Source: a bacterium (lineage in GTDB: Bacteria; Bacteroidota; Bacteroidia; Bacteroidales; Muribaculaceae). From it: a stretch of DNA of 34,352 nt. The stretch spans positions 1-34,352 of the forward strand of contig SFTJ01000028.1 in assembly GCA_004563195.1 (NCBI GenBank), read 5' to 3'. Within the stretch, counting starts at the first letter, position 1. Each line of letters starts with the position of its first letter. Below the pieces are notes generated by a model, which saw only the letters and a program-made list of their open reading frames with translations, had not been told where the DNA came from and did no database searches. Positions 1-7,432 of this stretch are shown here, piece by piece. Made by a program: the position numbers and the translations under genes.

Positions 1-72
1 CATTTCAGAACATTAAAAGAAATTGGATACGTGAATGACCCTCGGATTAGGAAAAGAAGAAAACCACCATAA
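1..72 (+). CDS. C-terminal end of an unidentified protein (partial)
   Basis: Frame 1 is open from the window edge to TAA at 70-72 and encodes 23 residues ending in a very basic tail (DPRIRKRRKPP). The other two plus frames hit stops within 36 nt. A strong terminator hairpin begins inside the last codons, which supports a real gene end here. Too little is visible to name a family. Confidence 0.4.
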   Translation, partial: HFRTLKEIGYVNDPRIRKRRKPP

Positions 73-99
73 CGCTACAGTGTTATGGTGGATTTTTTT
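64..99 (+). terminator. Rho-independent terminator
   Basis: A perfect 10-bp stem (64-73 with 82-91, CCACCATAAC/GTTATGGTGG) has an 8-nt loop and is followed by a run of seven T at 93-99. It closes the partial gene at the window start and separates it from the Fic gene. Confidence 0.9.
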
Positions 100-268
100 C
101 TCGTTTAACTTAATATCCCTATGTAGCCTACAAGTAGCGTCTTGTAGCACGATGTAGCGTTATATCCTAATATTGGCACAAAAGTAGTTTGGGTTTATCT
201 TTTCCGTTTCGTCTATTCTCCAAGATGTTTCTATCGAATCGGACCAAATACCCTTTAAATACACACAA

Positions 269-323
269 AATCGGCTCAAACAAACCCGATTATTGGCAAA
301 AAATGAGTAAATTTGAGCCGATT
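269..323. promoter_or_regulatory. Inverted repeat upstream of the Fic gene (possible operator)
   Basis: Arms AATCGGCTCAAA (269-280) and TTTGAGCCGATT (312-323) are perfect 12-bp reverse complements separated by 31 nt. The right arm ends 14 nt before the Fic start codon. No T-run follows, so it does not look like a terminator. The Fic protein has a probable N-terminal winged helix, so autoregulatory binding here is a reasonable inference but is not shown. An mRNA hairpin that occludes the start region is the alternative. Confidence 0.55.
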
Positions 324-337
324 AATAAATAAAGAAT

Positions 338-1372
338 ATGACAATAGATATAGAAATATTACAGTATTTACATTATCATCCCTTGGCAAATAGGGCAGAG
401 ATTATGGCGGGGCTTACGAAAGCTCCCAGTGATAGTACGATGAAAAGGTTACTTTCTGCCGCTGTTAAGGAGGGAAATATTGAGACGGCTGGACGTGGTC
501 CTGCTACGAAGTACAAACTTACTCCACAGGCTCACGTAACAATGCCTTTGGATTTAGCAACTTATTTTAATAAAGATATTGATGAACGCGAAGTTCAAGA
601 ATCTTTCAACTTTGATTTGATTCGCGATGTTCTGCCTAGGGTGGAGATTTTCACAAAAGAAGAACTTGAAGTGTTGAATGCAGCACAAAAGGAGTTTGAG
701 AAAAATACTGAAGGTATGACAGAATTGGAATATCATAAGGAAATGGAACGTCTTGGAGTTGATCTGTCCTGGAAATCCTCACAGATAGAAGGCAATACCT
801 ATTCTCTTTTAGAGACTGAGCGATTGCTTAAAGATAAGCAGACGGCTTCCGGTAAGACAAAAGAAGAAGCTATCATGCTACTTAACCATAAGGATGCACT
901 TGATTTTGTGCTTGACGCACCAGATTATTTGAAAGAACTGTCTGTGCACCGAATAGAGGATCTTCATTCTATTCTAACAAAGGAGTTGGAAGTTGATAGA
1001 AATATCCGTCATCGTCGTGTTGGTATCACTGGAACCAATTATCGCCCGCTTGATAATGAATTCCAGATTCGTGAGGCTTTGGAAGATACTTGCACATTGG
1101 TGAATGGGAAAGATAATGTTTTTGAAAAAGCAATCTTGACATTAGTGCTATTATCGTATATTCAAGCCTTTGTGGATGGGAACAAGCGGACTGCAAGAAT
1201 CACAAGCAATGCTATCTTAATAGCAAATGGCTATTGCCCGATTTCTTTCCGAACCGTTGACTCCATCGACTATAAGAAGGCTATGCTCATGTTCTACGAA
1301 CAGAATAACATCGCTGCTTTCAAGAAAATCTTTATCGAACAGTTCTTATTTGCTGTGAAGACGTATTTTTAA
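338..1372 (+). CDS. Fic-family protein with N-terminal winged helix; catalytic His replaced by Gln
   Basis: 344 aa. Residues 1-70 look like a small winged-helix DNA-binding domain. Residues about 105-330 are a Fic domain. The Fic core reads QAFVDGNKRTAR (276-287), where canonical enzymes have HPFxxGNxRxxR. The His that acts as general base in AMPylation is therefore Gln (codon CAA), while the anion-binding DGN and both Arg are kept. An inhibitory-helix motif S-x3-E-G is present at 147-152 (SSQIEG), upstream of the Fic core as in class II Fic proteins. Fic enzymes normally transfer AMP, or another moiety, from nucleotides to protein Ser/Thr/Tyr. With Gln here, ordinary AMPylation is doubtful, and the protein may be a regulator or use altered chemistry. 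The ATG at 338 follows the inverted repeat at 269-323. The gene is A+T-richer than most neighbours and stands alone, which suggests acquisition. Confidence 0.88.
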   Translation: MTIDIEILQYLHYHPLANRAEIMAGLTKAPSDSTMKRLLSAAVKEGNIETAGRGPATKYKLTPQAHVTMPLDLATYFNKDIDEREVQESFNFDLIRDVLPRVEIFTKEELEVLNAAQKEFEKNTEGMTELEYHKEMERLGVDLSWKSSQIEGNTYSLLETERLLKDKQTASGKTKEEAIMLLNHKDALDFVLDAPDYLKELSVHRIEDLHSILTKELEVDRNIRHRRVGITGTNYRPLDNEFQIREALEDTCTLVNGKDNVFEKAILTLVLLSYIQAFVDGNKRTARITSNAILIANGYCPISFRTVDSIDYKKAMLMFYEQNNIAAFKKIFIEQFLFAVKTYF

Positions 1373-1580
1373 AGGAAATAGGTATTTATAAAAAAATAGC
1401 GATATAAAACTTCTTGTGCTACAACAGAGACTTCGGAGCCAACTGAGGATCAGTAGTTATTCAGTGGGGAAAGGCGTATGATTTCGAAACACGGAAGAGG
1501 AAGAACGGCTCAGTGGAAAATGAGTAGGGCGACATTTATCCGATGAGCCCATATTTTATAAGAGAATAACCTTGGGATAA
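1373..1580. other. Gap after Fic gene; possible decayed coding sequence
   Basis: No intact gene is seen. One plus frame around 1459-1566 is open except for a single internal stop and gives protein-like basic text (for example YDFETRKRK). This could be a gene remnant, but I cannot match it to a family. No promoter or hairpin was recognised. Confidence 0.3.
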
Positions 1581-1636
1581 ATTTCGTCGGACATGTCCGA
1601 CCAGTCCGACCCCACCGGAATAATCCGCTGACCCCC
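1581..1636. repeat. Dispersed palindromic repeat, copy 1
   Basis: It contains a perfect 16-bp palindrome, GTCGGACATGTCCGAC (1586-1601), then CAGTCCGAC and a tail reading CCGGAATAATCCGCTG. A near-identical element of about 54 bp lies in the opposite orientation at 34163-34216, and a short degenerate piece (CTGGTCGGAAA) lies at 8776-8786. Its function is unknown. Confidence 0.75.
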
Positions 1637-1670
1637 AAAAACAGACTGATAATATTTTGGAAACTTCTTA

Positions 1671-1793
<123 letters not shown>

Positions 1794-1841
1794 AATATGT
1801 AGTGTCAATGAAAATTTTTCGCTTTTTCCGTTTGACGAGTG

Positions 1842-1872
1842 CAAAGGTACGCACTATTTTTGAATTATGCAA
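1842..1872 (-). promoter_or_regulatory. Bacteroidetes-type promoter for tRNA-Ser
   Basis: Minus strand: the -7 box TACCTTTG (1849-1842) fits TAnnTTTG. TTGC (1872-1869) lies exactly 19 bp upstream. Initiation near 1835 would leave a leader of about 40 nt before the tRNA. Confidence 0.8.
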
Positions 1873-1923
1873 GTACTTGGCGCAAAAATCGGCAAATATT
1901 CCTTATTTTTTGGCTATTTCGCC

Positions 1924-3069
1924 TTATTTACGGGGTTTCACTTTACTTATTATCTCTTGAAACATTCTACGCGCGGTGCTGAGGTATGCGTCTCGGGCGT
2001 GGGTTATGGCATAATCGAGGGGAAAATAGTCGGTTATGGCATAAATTTTGGTCACGCCGCTGTCGATTATCTCCCGGCAATCGCCTGTTTTGCTTCCCAC
2101 AAGGGCATATAGGGGCACGTTGTGCTCTCGGCAGAGTCGGGCTATGCCCCACAGCACTTTGCCGTGCGCCGACTGGTGGTCTACTCTGCCCTCGCCTGTA
2201 ACTACGGCATGGGCTTGTGCTATTTTTGCATCGAACTTGCACAAATCGAGCAACATCTCTATGCCTGAGCGCATGGTGGCATGGGCAAAAACTTGCAATG
2301 CAGCCCCGAGTCCGCCTGCCGCTCCTGCTCCGGGGGCGAGCGTGGGTGTATGGCTGTGCAGCAAAAGGTGGTGCTGATAATGTTGCATCCCGGTTTCGAG
2401 GGCGTCAATCATAGCATCGGTGGCGCCTTTTTGGCGGGCATAGGTGTGGGTGGCGCCGTGTGGACCGCAAAGCGGATTATCCACATCGCACATTACCGTG
2501 ATGCGCGATTGCAGCAGGCGCTCGTCGATGCCTGAGGCATCGATATGAGCCACGCGTGCCAAGTGGGCACCGCATCCTTGCAGTTCTGTGCCCGAGGAGT
2601 CGTAAAAGCGCACGCCCAGGGCGCGCATGCAGCCCATTCCACCATCGTTGGTAGCCGAGCCGCCTATGCCTATAATTATGTCGCGAAAACCTCTATTGAG
2701 GGCATCGGCTATGAGTTGTCCGGTGCCGTAGGTGTCGGTGAGCATAGGGTTGAGTTCGTGCGCACCGAGCAGCGTTATGCCCGATGCAGCAGCCATCTCG
2801 ATAATTGCCGTATGGTCATCTATTTTGCCATAACAGGCGTTGATGGGACGATGCAAGGGGTCGAGGACCGGCACCTCTACCCTACTTCCACCGCCGGCTT
2901 CGATTACGGCATCCACAGTGCCTTCGCCGCCGTCGGCTATGGGTATCGACACACATTCACATCGGTCCTCGCCAAATGTCATTCGGGCTGCCTCGGTGAG
3001 CAATGTAGCCGCCTCGCGACTGCTCAGAGTGCCTTTTAACGAATCGGATGCGAACACCAATTTCATCAT
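1924..3069 (-). CDS. glxK: Glycerate kinase
   Basis: Start taken at ATG 3069 (381 aa); a second ATG follows at once at 3066, and the longer reading frame uses a TTG at 3075. This is a GarK/GlxK-family glycerate kinase, phosphorylating D-glycerate with ATP to 2- or 3-phosphoglycerate in the cytosol. The family N-terminus KLVFASDSLKGTLS is followed by IPIADGGEGTVDA, then GIGGSATNDGGMGCMRALG, APGAGAAGGLGAAL and VTGEGRVDHQSAHGK, all hallmarks of the two-domain glycerate kinase fold. The length is normal. It follows the pullulanase on the same strand after about 33 nt, so the two are probably co-transcribed. The gene could feed glycerate into glycolysis, although no other glycerate-pathway gene is next to it. 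Assignment to the garK or glxK subtype is by family resemblance only. Confidence 0.92.
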   Translation of the reverse strand: MMKLVFASDSLKGTLSSREAATLLTEAARMTFGEDRCECVSIPIADGGEGTVDAVIEAGGGSRVEVPVLDPLHRPINACYGKIDDHTAIIEMAAASGITLLGAHELNPMLTDTYGTGQLIADALNRGFRDIIIGIGGSATNDGGMGCMRALGVRFYDSSGTELQGCGAHLARVAHIDASGIDERLLQSRITVMCDVDNPLCGPHGATHTYARQKGATDAMIDALETGMQHYQHHLLLHSHTPTLAPGAGAAGGLGAALQVFAHATMRSGIEMLLDLCKFDAKIAQAHAVVTGEGRVDHQSAHGKVLWGIARLCREHNVPLYALVGSKTGDCREIIDSGVTKIYAITDYFPLDYAITHARDAYLSTARRMFQEIISKVKPRK

Positions 3070-3102
3070 CTCCAATATACCTTCTCGCGAAAAATAATGT
3101 TG

Positions 3103-5130
3103 TTACTCTATAGCCAAAATCAAGGCGCTGCGAGGAGCCACCTCGATGTTGCCACCGGCGGTAGTGCCAAGTCCATTTTTATTCACCTTGCCGTCTTGAG
3201 CCACGATGGTCCAGTGGCCTTTCTTGATTTTCACCTGTTGAGGCTTATCGCTGCCGTTGAACACCAGTTTAATTTCCTTCCAAGCGTCGCCGTTAGCATG
3301 GTTAAGTATTGAATATGAGATAAGTAGCGGGGTTTTAACCTTATCAAAACGAATGTTTGCAGCAATCTCTTCAGCCGTAGTCATGCGGAAAGCCGGGTGG
3401 CTCTTTCGCAAGTCGATGAGTGCGGCATAGTAGTCGAAGAGTTCGCGATATTGTTTCTTCTGATTCCAATCAATGGCATTGATGTCGTCGGGCGACTTAT
3501 AGCTATTGTGCACGCCCTTCTTGCTGCGGAACACTTCTTCGCCGGCGAATATAAACGGAGTTCCCTGCGATGTCAGCACTATGGTTTGAGCCAATTTTGC
3601 CACCTTTATTCTATCGGCTTCAGTGCTTTCGGGCATCGATATGGCGAGTTTGTCGGTAAGGCAAAGGTCGTCGTGGCACGACACATAGTTCACTATCTGT
3701 TGAGGCGAAACGGCATAAGGAGTCTTGGCGTTATTGCCCTTAGAATAGTCGACTTGCGGATGTGCAGTAGATGCCACAATGCCTATCTTCACAGTCTCTT
3801 CGTTACCGGGTTTACCGCTTGCAAAACCCGGGTCTTTAGCATTGGCATAATGGCCCTTCACAGCATCGCGAATATCGTCGCTGAACACCGCCACGCCTTG
3901 CATCTTAGCCACATTCATCTTCAGAGCACGCTGCTCCACGGGCAGTGGCGAGTCGCCGGCAGTCCAACCTTCGCCGTAGACGAAAGCTGAAGGATTGATG
4001 GCTTTCAATGCCTTCACCACATCGTTCATAGTGCCTACGTCGTGAATAGCCATAAGGTCGAATCTGAAGCCATCGATATGATACTCTTTAGCCCAATAGC
4101 ACACCGATTTCACTATAAAATCGTGCGTCATCCGGCGTTCGCTGGCTGTTTCGTTGCCGCAACCCGAAGCGTCGCTAAACGAGCCATCGCTGCGATGGCG
4201 ATAGTAATAGCCCGGCGCAGTGAGTTCGAAATTGCTGCCCTGAGTGATGCCGGTGTGATTATACACCACATCCATCACCACACCTATGCCAGCCTTATGC
4301 AACGCCTGCACCATAAGTTTCATCTCGCGAATGCGCACATAGGGGTCGACGGGATTGGTGGAATACGAGCCGTCGGGGGTGTTATAATTGATAGGGTCGT
4401 AGCCCCAGTTATACTGATTGCTTGCCAGATTGCTTTCGTCGACGCTGTTATAGTCGAACGACGGCAATATGTGCACGTGGGTAATGCCCAATTCCTTCAG
4501 GTGGTCGATACCGGTCTTTTCGCCATTGAGGCTCAAAGTGCCGTTTTCGAGCATAGCCACGAATTTTCCTTTGTTAGAGATGCCCGAATTGGCGTGCATC
4601 GAGAAGTCGCGATGATGCATCTCATAGAGCACCACATCGGTGAAACTCTTCACCTCGGGACCGCGGTCTTCGAGCCATCCGCGCGGGTTGGTGGTAGCCA
4701 TATCGATGATGGCTGCACGCTTGCCGTTCACACCGAGGGCTTTAGCCCACACACCGGGTGTCTCATCGAGCCATTCACCGTTATATTTTATTTGGAATGT
4801 ATAGAACTTGTCCATCAGCGGAGTGGATGTAGACATACGCCACACGCCCGAAGAGGCATCGGGCTCCATCTCATAGATGTGAATAGGTTTGCCACCCACG
4901 CCGTCGTTATATATTTTCAGTCGGGCTGCTTGCGCCATAGGCGACCACAAGCAGAATTTAAACAACGGGCCGTCGATGCGAAATTCCATATCATCGCCGG
5001 TGTAGGTAGGAATCGAAGCAAAGGCCTCAGCCTCTACAATAGGAGTTATGCCTGAGGTTTCAGAAATTGCCATCTCGGGCGACATAATCATCGCCGACAC
5101 AAATATCACATTGGTAATAGATTTTCTCAT
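3103..5130 (-). CDS. pulA: Type I pullulanase, GH13, secreted
   Basis: 675 aa. It hydrolyses alpha-1,6 branch linkages in pullulan, limit dextrin or glycogen-like polymers. A hydrophobic N-terminus (about 1-22) looks like a signal peptide, so action outside the cytoplasm is likely. An N-terminal CBM48-like beta domain (about 45-145) precedes the GH13 barrel. The type I signature YNWGYDP is at 240-246 and DVVYNH at 287-292. The nucleophile is Asp358 in GFRFD, the acid/base Glu386 in YGEGW, and the transition-state Asp lies in SCHDD (484-488). A C-terminal beta domain ends the protein. The length fits type I enzymes. A clear promoter lies 90 nt upstream, and glycerate kinase follows closely, so the two likely form a transcript. 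Confidence 0.94.
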   Translation of the reverse strand: MRKSITNVIFVSAMIMSPEMAISETSGITPIVEAEAFASIPTYTGDDMEFRIDGPLFKFCLWSPMAQAARLKIYNDGVGGKPIHIYEMEPDASSGVWRMSTSTPLMDKFYTFQIKYNGEWLDETPGVWAKALGVNGKRAAIIDMATTNPRGWLEDRGPEVKSFTDVVLYEMHHRDFSMHANSGISNKGKFVAMLENGTLSLNGEKTGIDHLKELGITHVHILPSFDYNSVDESNLASNQYNWGYDPINYNTPDGSYSTNPVDPYVRIREMKLMVQALHKAGIGVVMDVVYNHTGITQGSNFELTAPGYYYRHRSDGSFSDASGCGNETASERRMTHDFIVKSVCYWAKEYHIDGFRFDLMAIHDVGTMNDVVKALKAINPSAFVYGEGWTAGDSPLPVEQRALKMNVAKMQGVAVFSDDIRDAVKGHYANAKDPGFASGKPGNEETVKIGIVASTAHPQVDYSKGNNAKTPYAVSPQQIVNYVSCHDDLCLTDKLAISMPESTEADRIKVAKLAQTIVLTSQGTPFIFAGEEVFRSKKGVHNSYKSPDDINAIDWNQKKQYRELFDYYAALIDLRKSHPAFRMTTAEEIAANIRFDKVKTPLLISYSILNHANGDAWKEIKLVFNGSDKPQQVKIKKGHWTIVAQDGKVNKNGLGTTAGGNIEVAPRSALILAIE

Positions 5131-5221
5131 ATTATTGTTCAGTCTTAAAAATTGGTTGATATATATCTCTCAAGCCTAAGGCATCGCTGAGCCAAGACCC
5201 GACTGCAATTTTTTACATCAG

Positions 5222-5251
5222 CAAAGATACAAATTTTTGCCGTAAAAGCAA
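5222..5251 (-). promoter_or_regulatory. Promoter of the pullulanase-glycerate kinase operon
   Basis: Minus strand: -7 box TATCTTTG (5229-5222) with TTGC (5251-5248) 18 bp upstream. Transcription from about 5215 would give a leader of about 85 nt before the pulA ATG at 5130. Confidence 0.75.
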
Positions 5252-5290
5252 TATTTGCCAGGCAATTCGGAGCAAAGCGGCGAGGTGCAA

Positions 5291-6967
5291 TCAGCGCTCA
5301 AGCGAGATTTTCACCGGCATCTTGCCCTCAAAGGCTATTCGTCCTTGCAGAGCCTCTTGAGCGGCTCGTTGGGCATGGTAGGTGTCCTCGTAGGCGCATA
5401 TCACGGTGTTGCGGTCGAGCCGCAGCGAATTTTTAAACGTGAGCATCTCATAAGGGTTGACATAGAACACCACCACTACATTGCTGCAGCGCTTGGTGAT
5501 AGCCGCCAGGGCATCGATATAGCGTTGCTTGGCGCTGAACACTTCCACCACCACCTGCTCGCGTTTGCCCAATTGGGGCAACTTCTCCGTGCGACTGTTG
5601 TAGCTCACCACCTTACCGTAATTTTCATCGATATAGCGATAAAATTCGCGTGCAGTCACCAATGTGTCGCCGAGCGAGCGATAACGAAGATTCTCGTCAT
5701 CGCCGAGGGCTATCAGCGTGGATTTGCGAGCATCAATGCGTCCGGCTTTTTTCCGGCAGTCGCTCACAAGTGTTACCGATTTTTCTGCCAAAGCCGAGAT
5801 GAGTTGGTAACATTCCTTGCTATTGAGGTCTTGAAGTATGCCTTCGGCGTTCACAGGTTGATTGTCGAGTCGTAGTGCCAATTTGTAAGCCAGGACTTTG
5901 CTGCAATGGGCATTGATACATTCTTCGCTGATTCTGCCTTCGTCGAGGGCTTGCAGCACACTGCCTATGCTTCGCTCCACATCCACGGGCATCACCAGCA
6001 CATCGTTGCCGGCAAGGAGCGCTCGCACGCACACATCATCATATTTCGTAACGCCTTTCATATCGAGAGCATCGGTAAACACCAGCCCGTCGAAGCCCAT
6101 TTCATGTCGCAGCAAACCGTCGATTACCACCGGCGAGAGCGATGTGCTCACTCCGGTGATGCTGTCGAGTGCAGGCACATTCAGATGAGCCACCATCACG
6201 CTGCCCAGTCCGGCTTCCACATACCGTCGGAAAGGATAAAGGTCGATATCAAAGACATCGGAGCGCGAACGACTCACCGTGGGCAGTGTTTTATGCGAAT
6301 CCTGATTGGTGTCGCCATGACCGGGAAAATGCTTGGCACACGAGAGCACACCGGCTTTCTCGAGGCCGGAGGCATAGGCAATGGCTCTGTTGGCCACGGC
6401 TTCCTTATCATCGCCGTAGGAGCGACGCCCTATCACGGGATTATCGGGATTGCTATTGACATCTACACTCGGCGCGAAATTCACGCTTATACCCATTCGG
6501 CGGCACTGACGGCCCATTTCTTCGCCGTAGGCATAAATGAGCCTCATATCTTGCACGGCACCAAGCGCCATATTCACCGGGAAACGGGGCGTGTGACGCA
6601 GTCGCATATTCAAGCCCCACTCGCCATCTATTGCCACCATTATGGGGTGCTTGGTGGCGCTCGCTGCTCTATTGTAGAGTTCTATCTGCTCGGCACATTC
6701 GCCCTTATAGAACAATATTCCGCCCACGCGACACTCTCCCACATATTTATCTATCTGAATACGCGCCGAGTCCATGTCGAACATCTTCACCACAGGCATC
6801 ATCAGCTGTGCCACGCGCTCGCGCATGGGCATCTCGAGCGCAAGCCTTTGCGCTTCGCTCATAACTTCGGGAGTAATGGCTATCACTCTACCTTGGCATA
6901 ACGCCTCAAGTGCGGTGCTGCACATAAGGGCAAAAATTGCCACCGTCAACAACTTCAATCTTTTCAT
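5291..6967 (-). CDS. GH3-family glycosidase, NagZ-like beta-N-acetylhexosaminidase, secreted
   Basis: 558 aa. The N-terminal 20-25 residues form a signal peptide (MKRLKLLTVAIFALMCSTALEA), possibly with a lipobox-like Cys at 24. The GH3 barrel spans about 45-370. KHFPGHGDT (212-220) followed by DSH (223-225) is the His/Asp acid-base loop that distinguishes NagZ-type hexosaminidases from other GH3 glucosidases. The nucleophile is Asp299 in FTDALDM. The remaining roughly 190 residues form a smaller C-terminal domain. No beta-lactamase-like module is attached, unlike the long (about 1000 aa) GH3 hybrids of Bacteroidetes. The likely substrate is GlcNAc-containing glycan, either host or peptidoglycan; this is inferred from family. 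It lies 43 nt downstream of the small four-Cys gene and may share its promoter. About 160 nt separate it from pulA. Confidence 0.9.
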   Translation of the reverse strand: MKRLKLLTVAIFALMCSTALEALCQGRVIAITPEVMSEAQRLALEMPMRERVAQLMMPVVKMFDMDSARIQIDKYVGECRVGGILFYKGECAEQIELYNRAASATKHPIMVAIDGEWGLNMRLRHTPRFPVNMALGAVQDMRLIYAYGEEMGRQCRRMGISVNFAPSVDVNSNPDNPVIGRRSYGDDKEAVANRAIAYASGLEKAGVLSCAKHFPGHGDTNQDSHKTLPTVSRSRSDVFDIDLYPFRRYVEAGLGSVMVAHLNVPALDSITGVSTSLSPVVIDGLLRHEMGFDGLVFTDALDMKGVTKYDDVCVRALLAGNDVLVMPVDVERSIGSVLQALDEGRISEECINAHCSKVLAYKLALRLDNQPVNAEGILQDLNSKECYQLISALAEKSVTLVSDCRKKAGRIDARKSTLIALGDDENLRYRSLGDTLVTAREFYRYIDENYGKVVSYNSRTEKLPQLGKREQVVVEVFSAKQRYIDALAAITKRCSNVVVVFYVNPYEMLTFKNSLRLDRNTVICAYEDTYHAQRAAQEALQGRIAFEGKMPVKISLER

Positions 6968-7010
6968 GACTAAATATTTTTACTATCAATTTACTTTCAT
7001 CGCATCAAAG

Positions 7011-7217
7011 CTAAGCGCCGCGGAGTGCCATCGAAACCTCGACAAACGACTTGCGGCCCTCTATATAATCGGCATAAGCATCCTCGGCGTCAGCACCTCG
7101 CAGTATGGCACAGTTGCCGCATGTCTCACAATTGGCAATGCAGCGAAATCGCTGCTTCACATAGTGCAGTCGCTCCTCGCGCGTGGATTGTGATATGTCG
7201 GGTGCCGGTTTTGCCAT
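7011..7217 (-). CDS. Small four-cysteine protein of unknown function
   Basis: ATG at 7217 gives 68 aa. A longer reading from TTG 7250 is unlikely because it overlaps the probable promoter box at 7248-7255. The centre reads RCIANCETCGNCAIL, giving C-x3-C-x2-C-x2-C. Such a cluster could bind zinc or an Fe-S cluster, but this is inferred only. The C-terminal part is acidic then basic (DAEDAYADYIEGRKSF) and probably helical. No signal peptide or membrane segment is seen, so it should be cytosolic. It sits 43 nt upstream of the GH3 gene in the same direction, and a shared transcript is likely although no functional link is apparent. I do not recognise a named family. Confidence 0.7.
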   Translation of the reverse strand: MAKPAPDISQSTREERLHYVKQRFRCIANCETCGNCAILRGADAEDAYADYIEGRKSFVEVSMALRGA

Positions 7218-7247
7218 TTTGCTATGCTTATGTTCTAAATTTTTCCA

Positions 7248-7255
7248 CAAATATA
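7248..7255 (-). promoter_or_regulatory. Probable -7 promoter box for the four-Cys/GH3 transcript
   Basis: TATATTTG on the minus strand matches TAnnTTTG. No convincing -33 element was found 18-21 bp upstream. The position sets the preferred start of the small gene at 7217. Confidence 0.55.
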
Positions 7256-7375
7256 ATCATCTTTAAGCACATTTCACACCTGTTTACCGCCAAATTATGT
7301 CCCGCCATTAGGCTTATCGCATGGCACAAAAGCAAATTATTACATTGGCCACGCTAATGATTAATAATTATTTGC

Positions 7376-7383
7376 TAAATTTG
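7376..7383 (+). promoter_or_regulatory. Probable -7 promoter box of the Nudix-like gene
   Basis: TAAATTTG matches TAnnTTTG and lies 50 nt before the ATG at 7433. The -33 region is not recognisable. Confidence 0.5.
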
Positions 7384-7432
7384 CCACAGGCATATGCCAT
7401 AAACCGAAATAACAGAATGAGAGAGCTACATT

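Noticed and set aside
4042..5055. 337-aa ORF antisense to pullulanase, and similar long ORFs opposite lptD, trpS, OPT, GH3 and yitT
   Set aside because: They are codon shadows of well-identified genes: His/Ala-rich text without motifs, lying fully inside the real coding regions.
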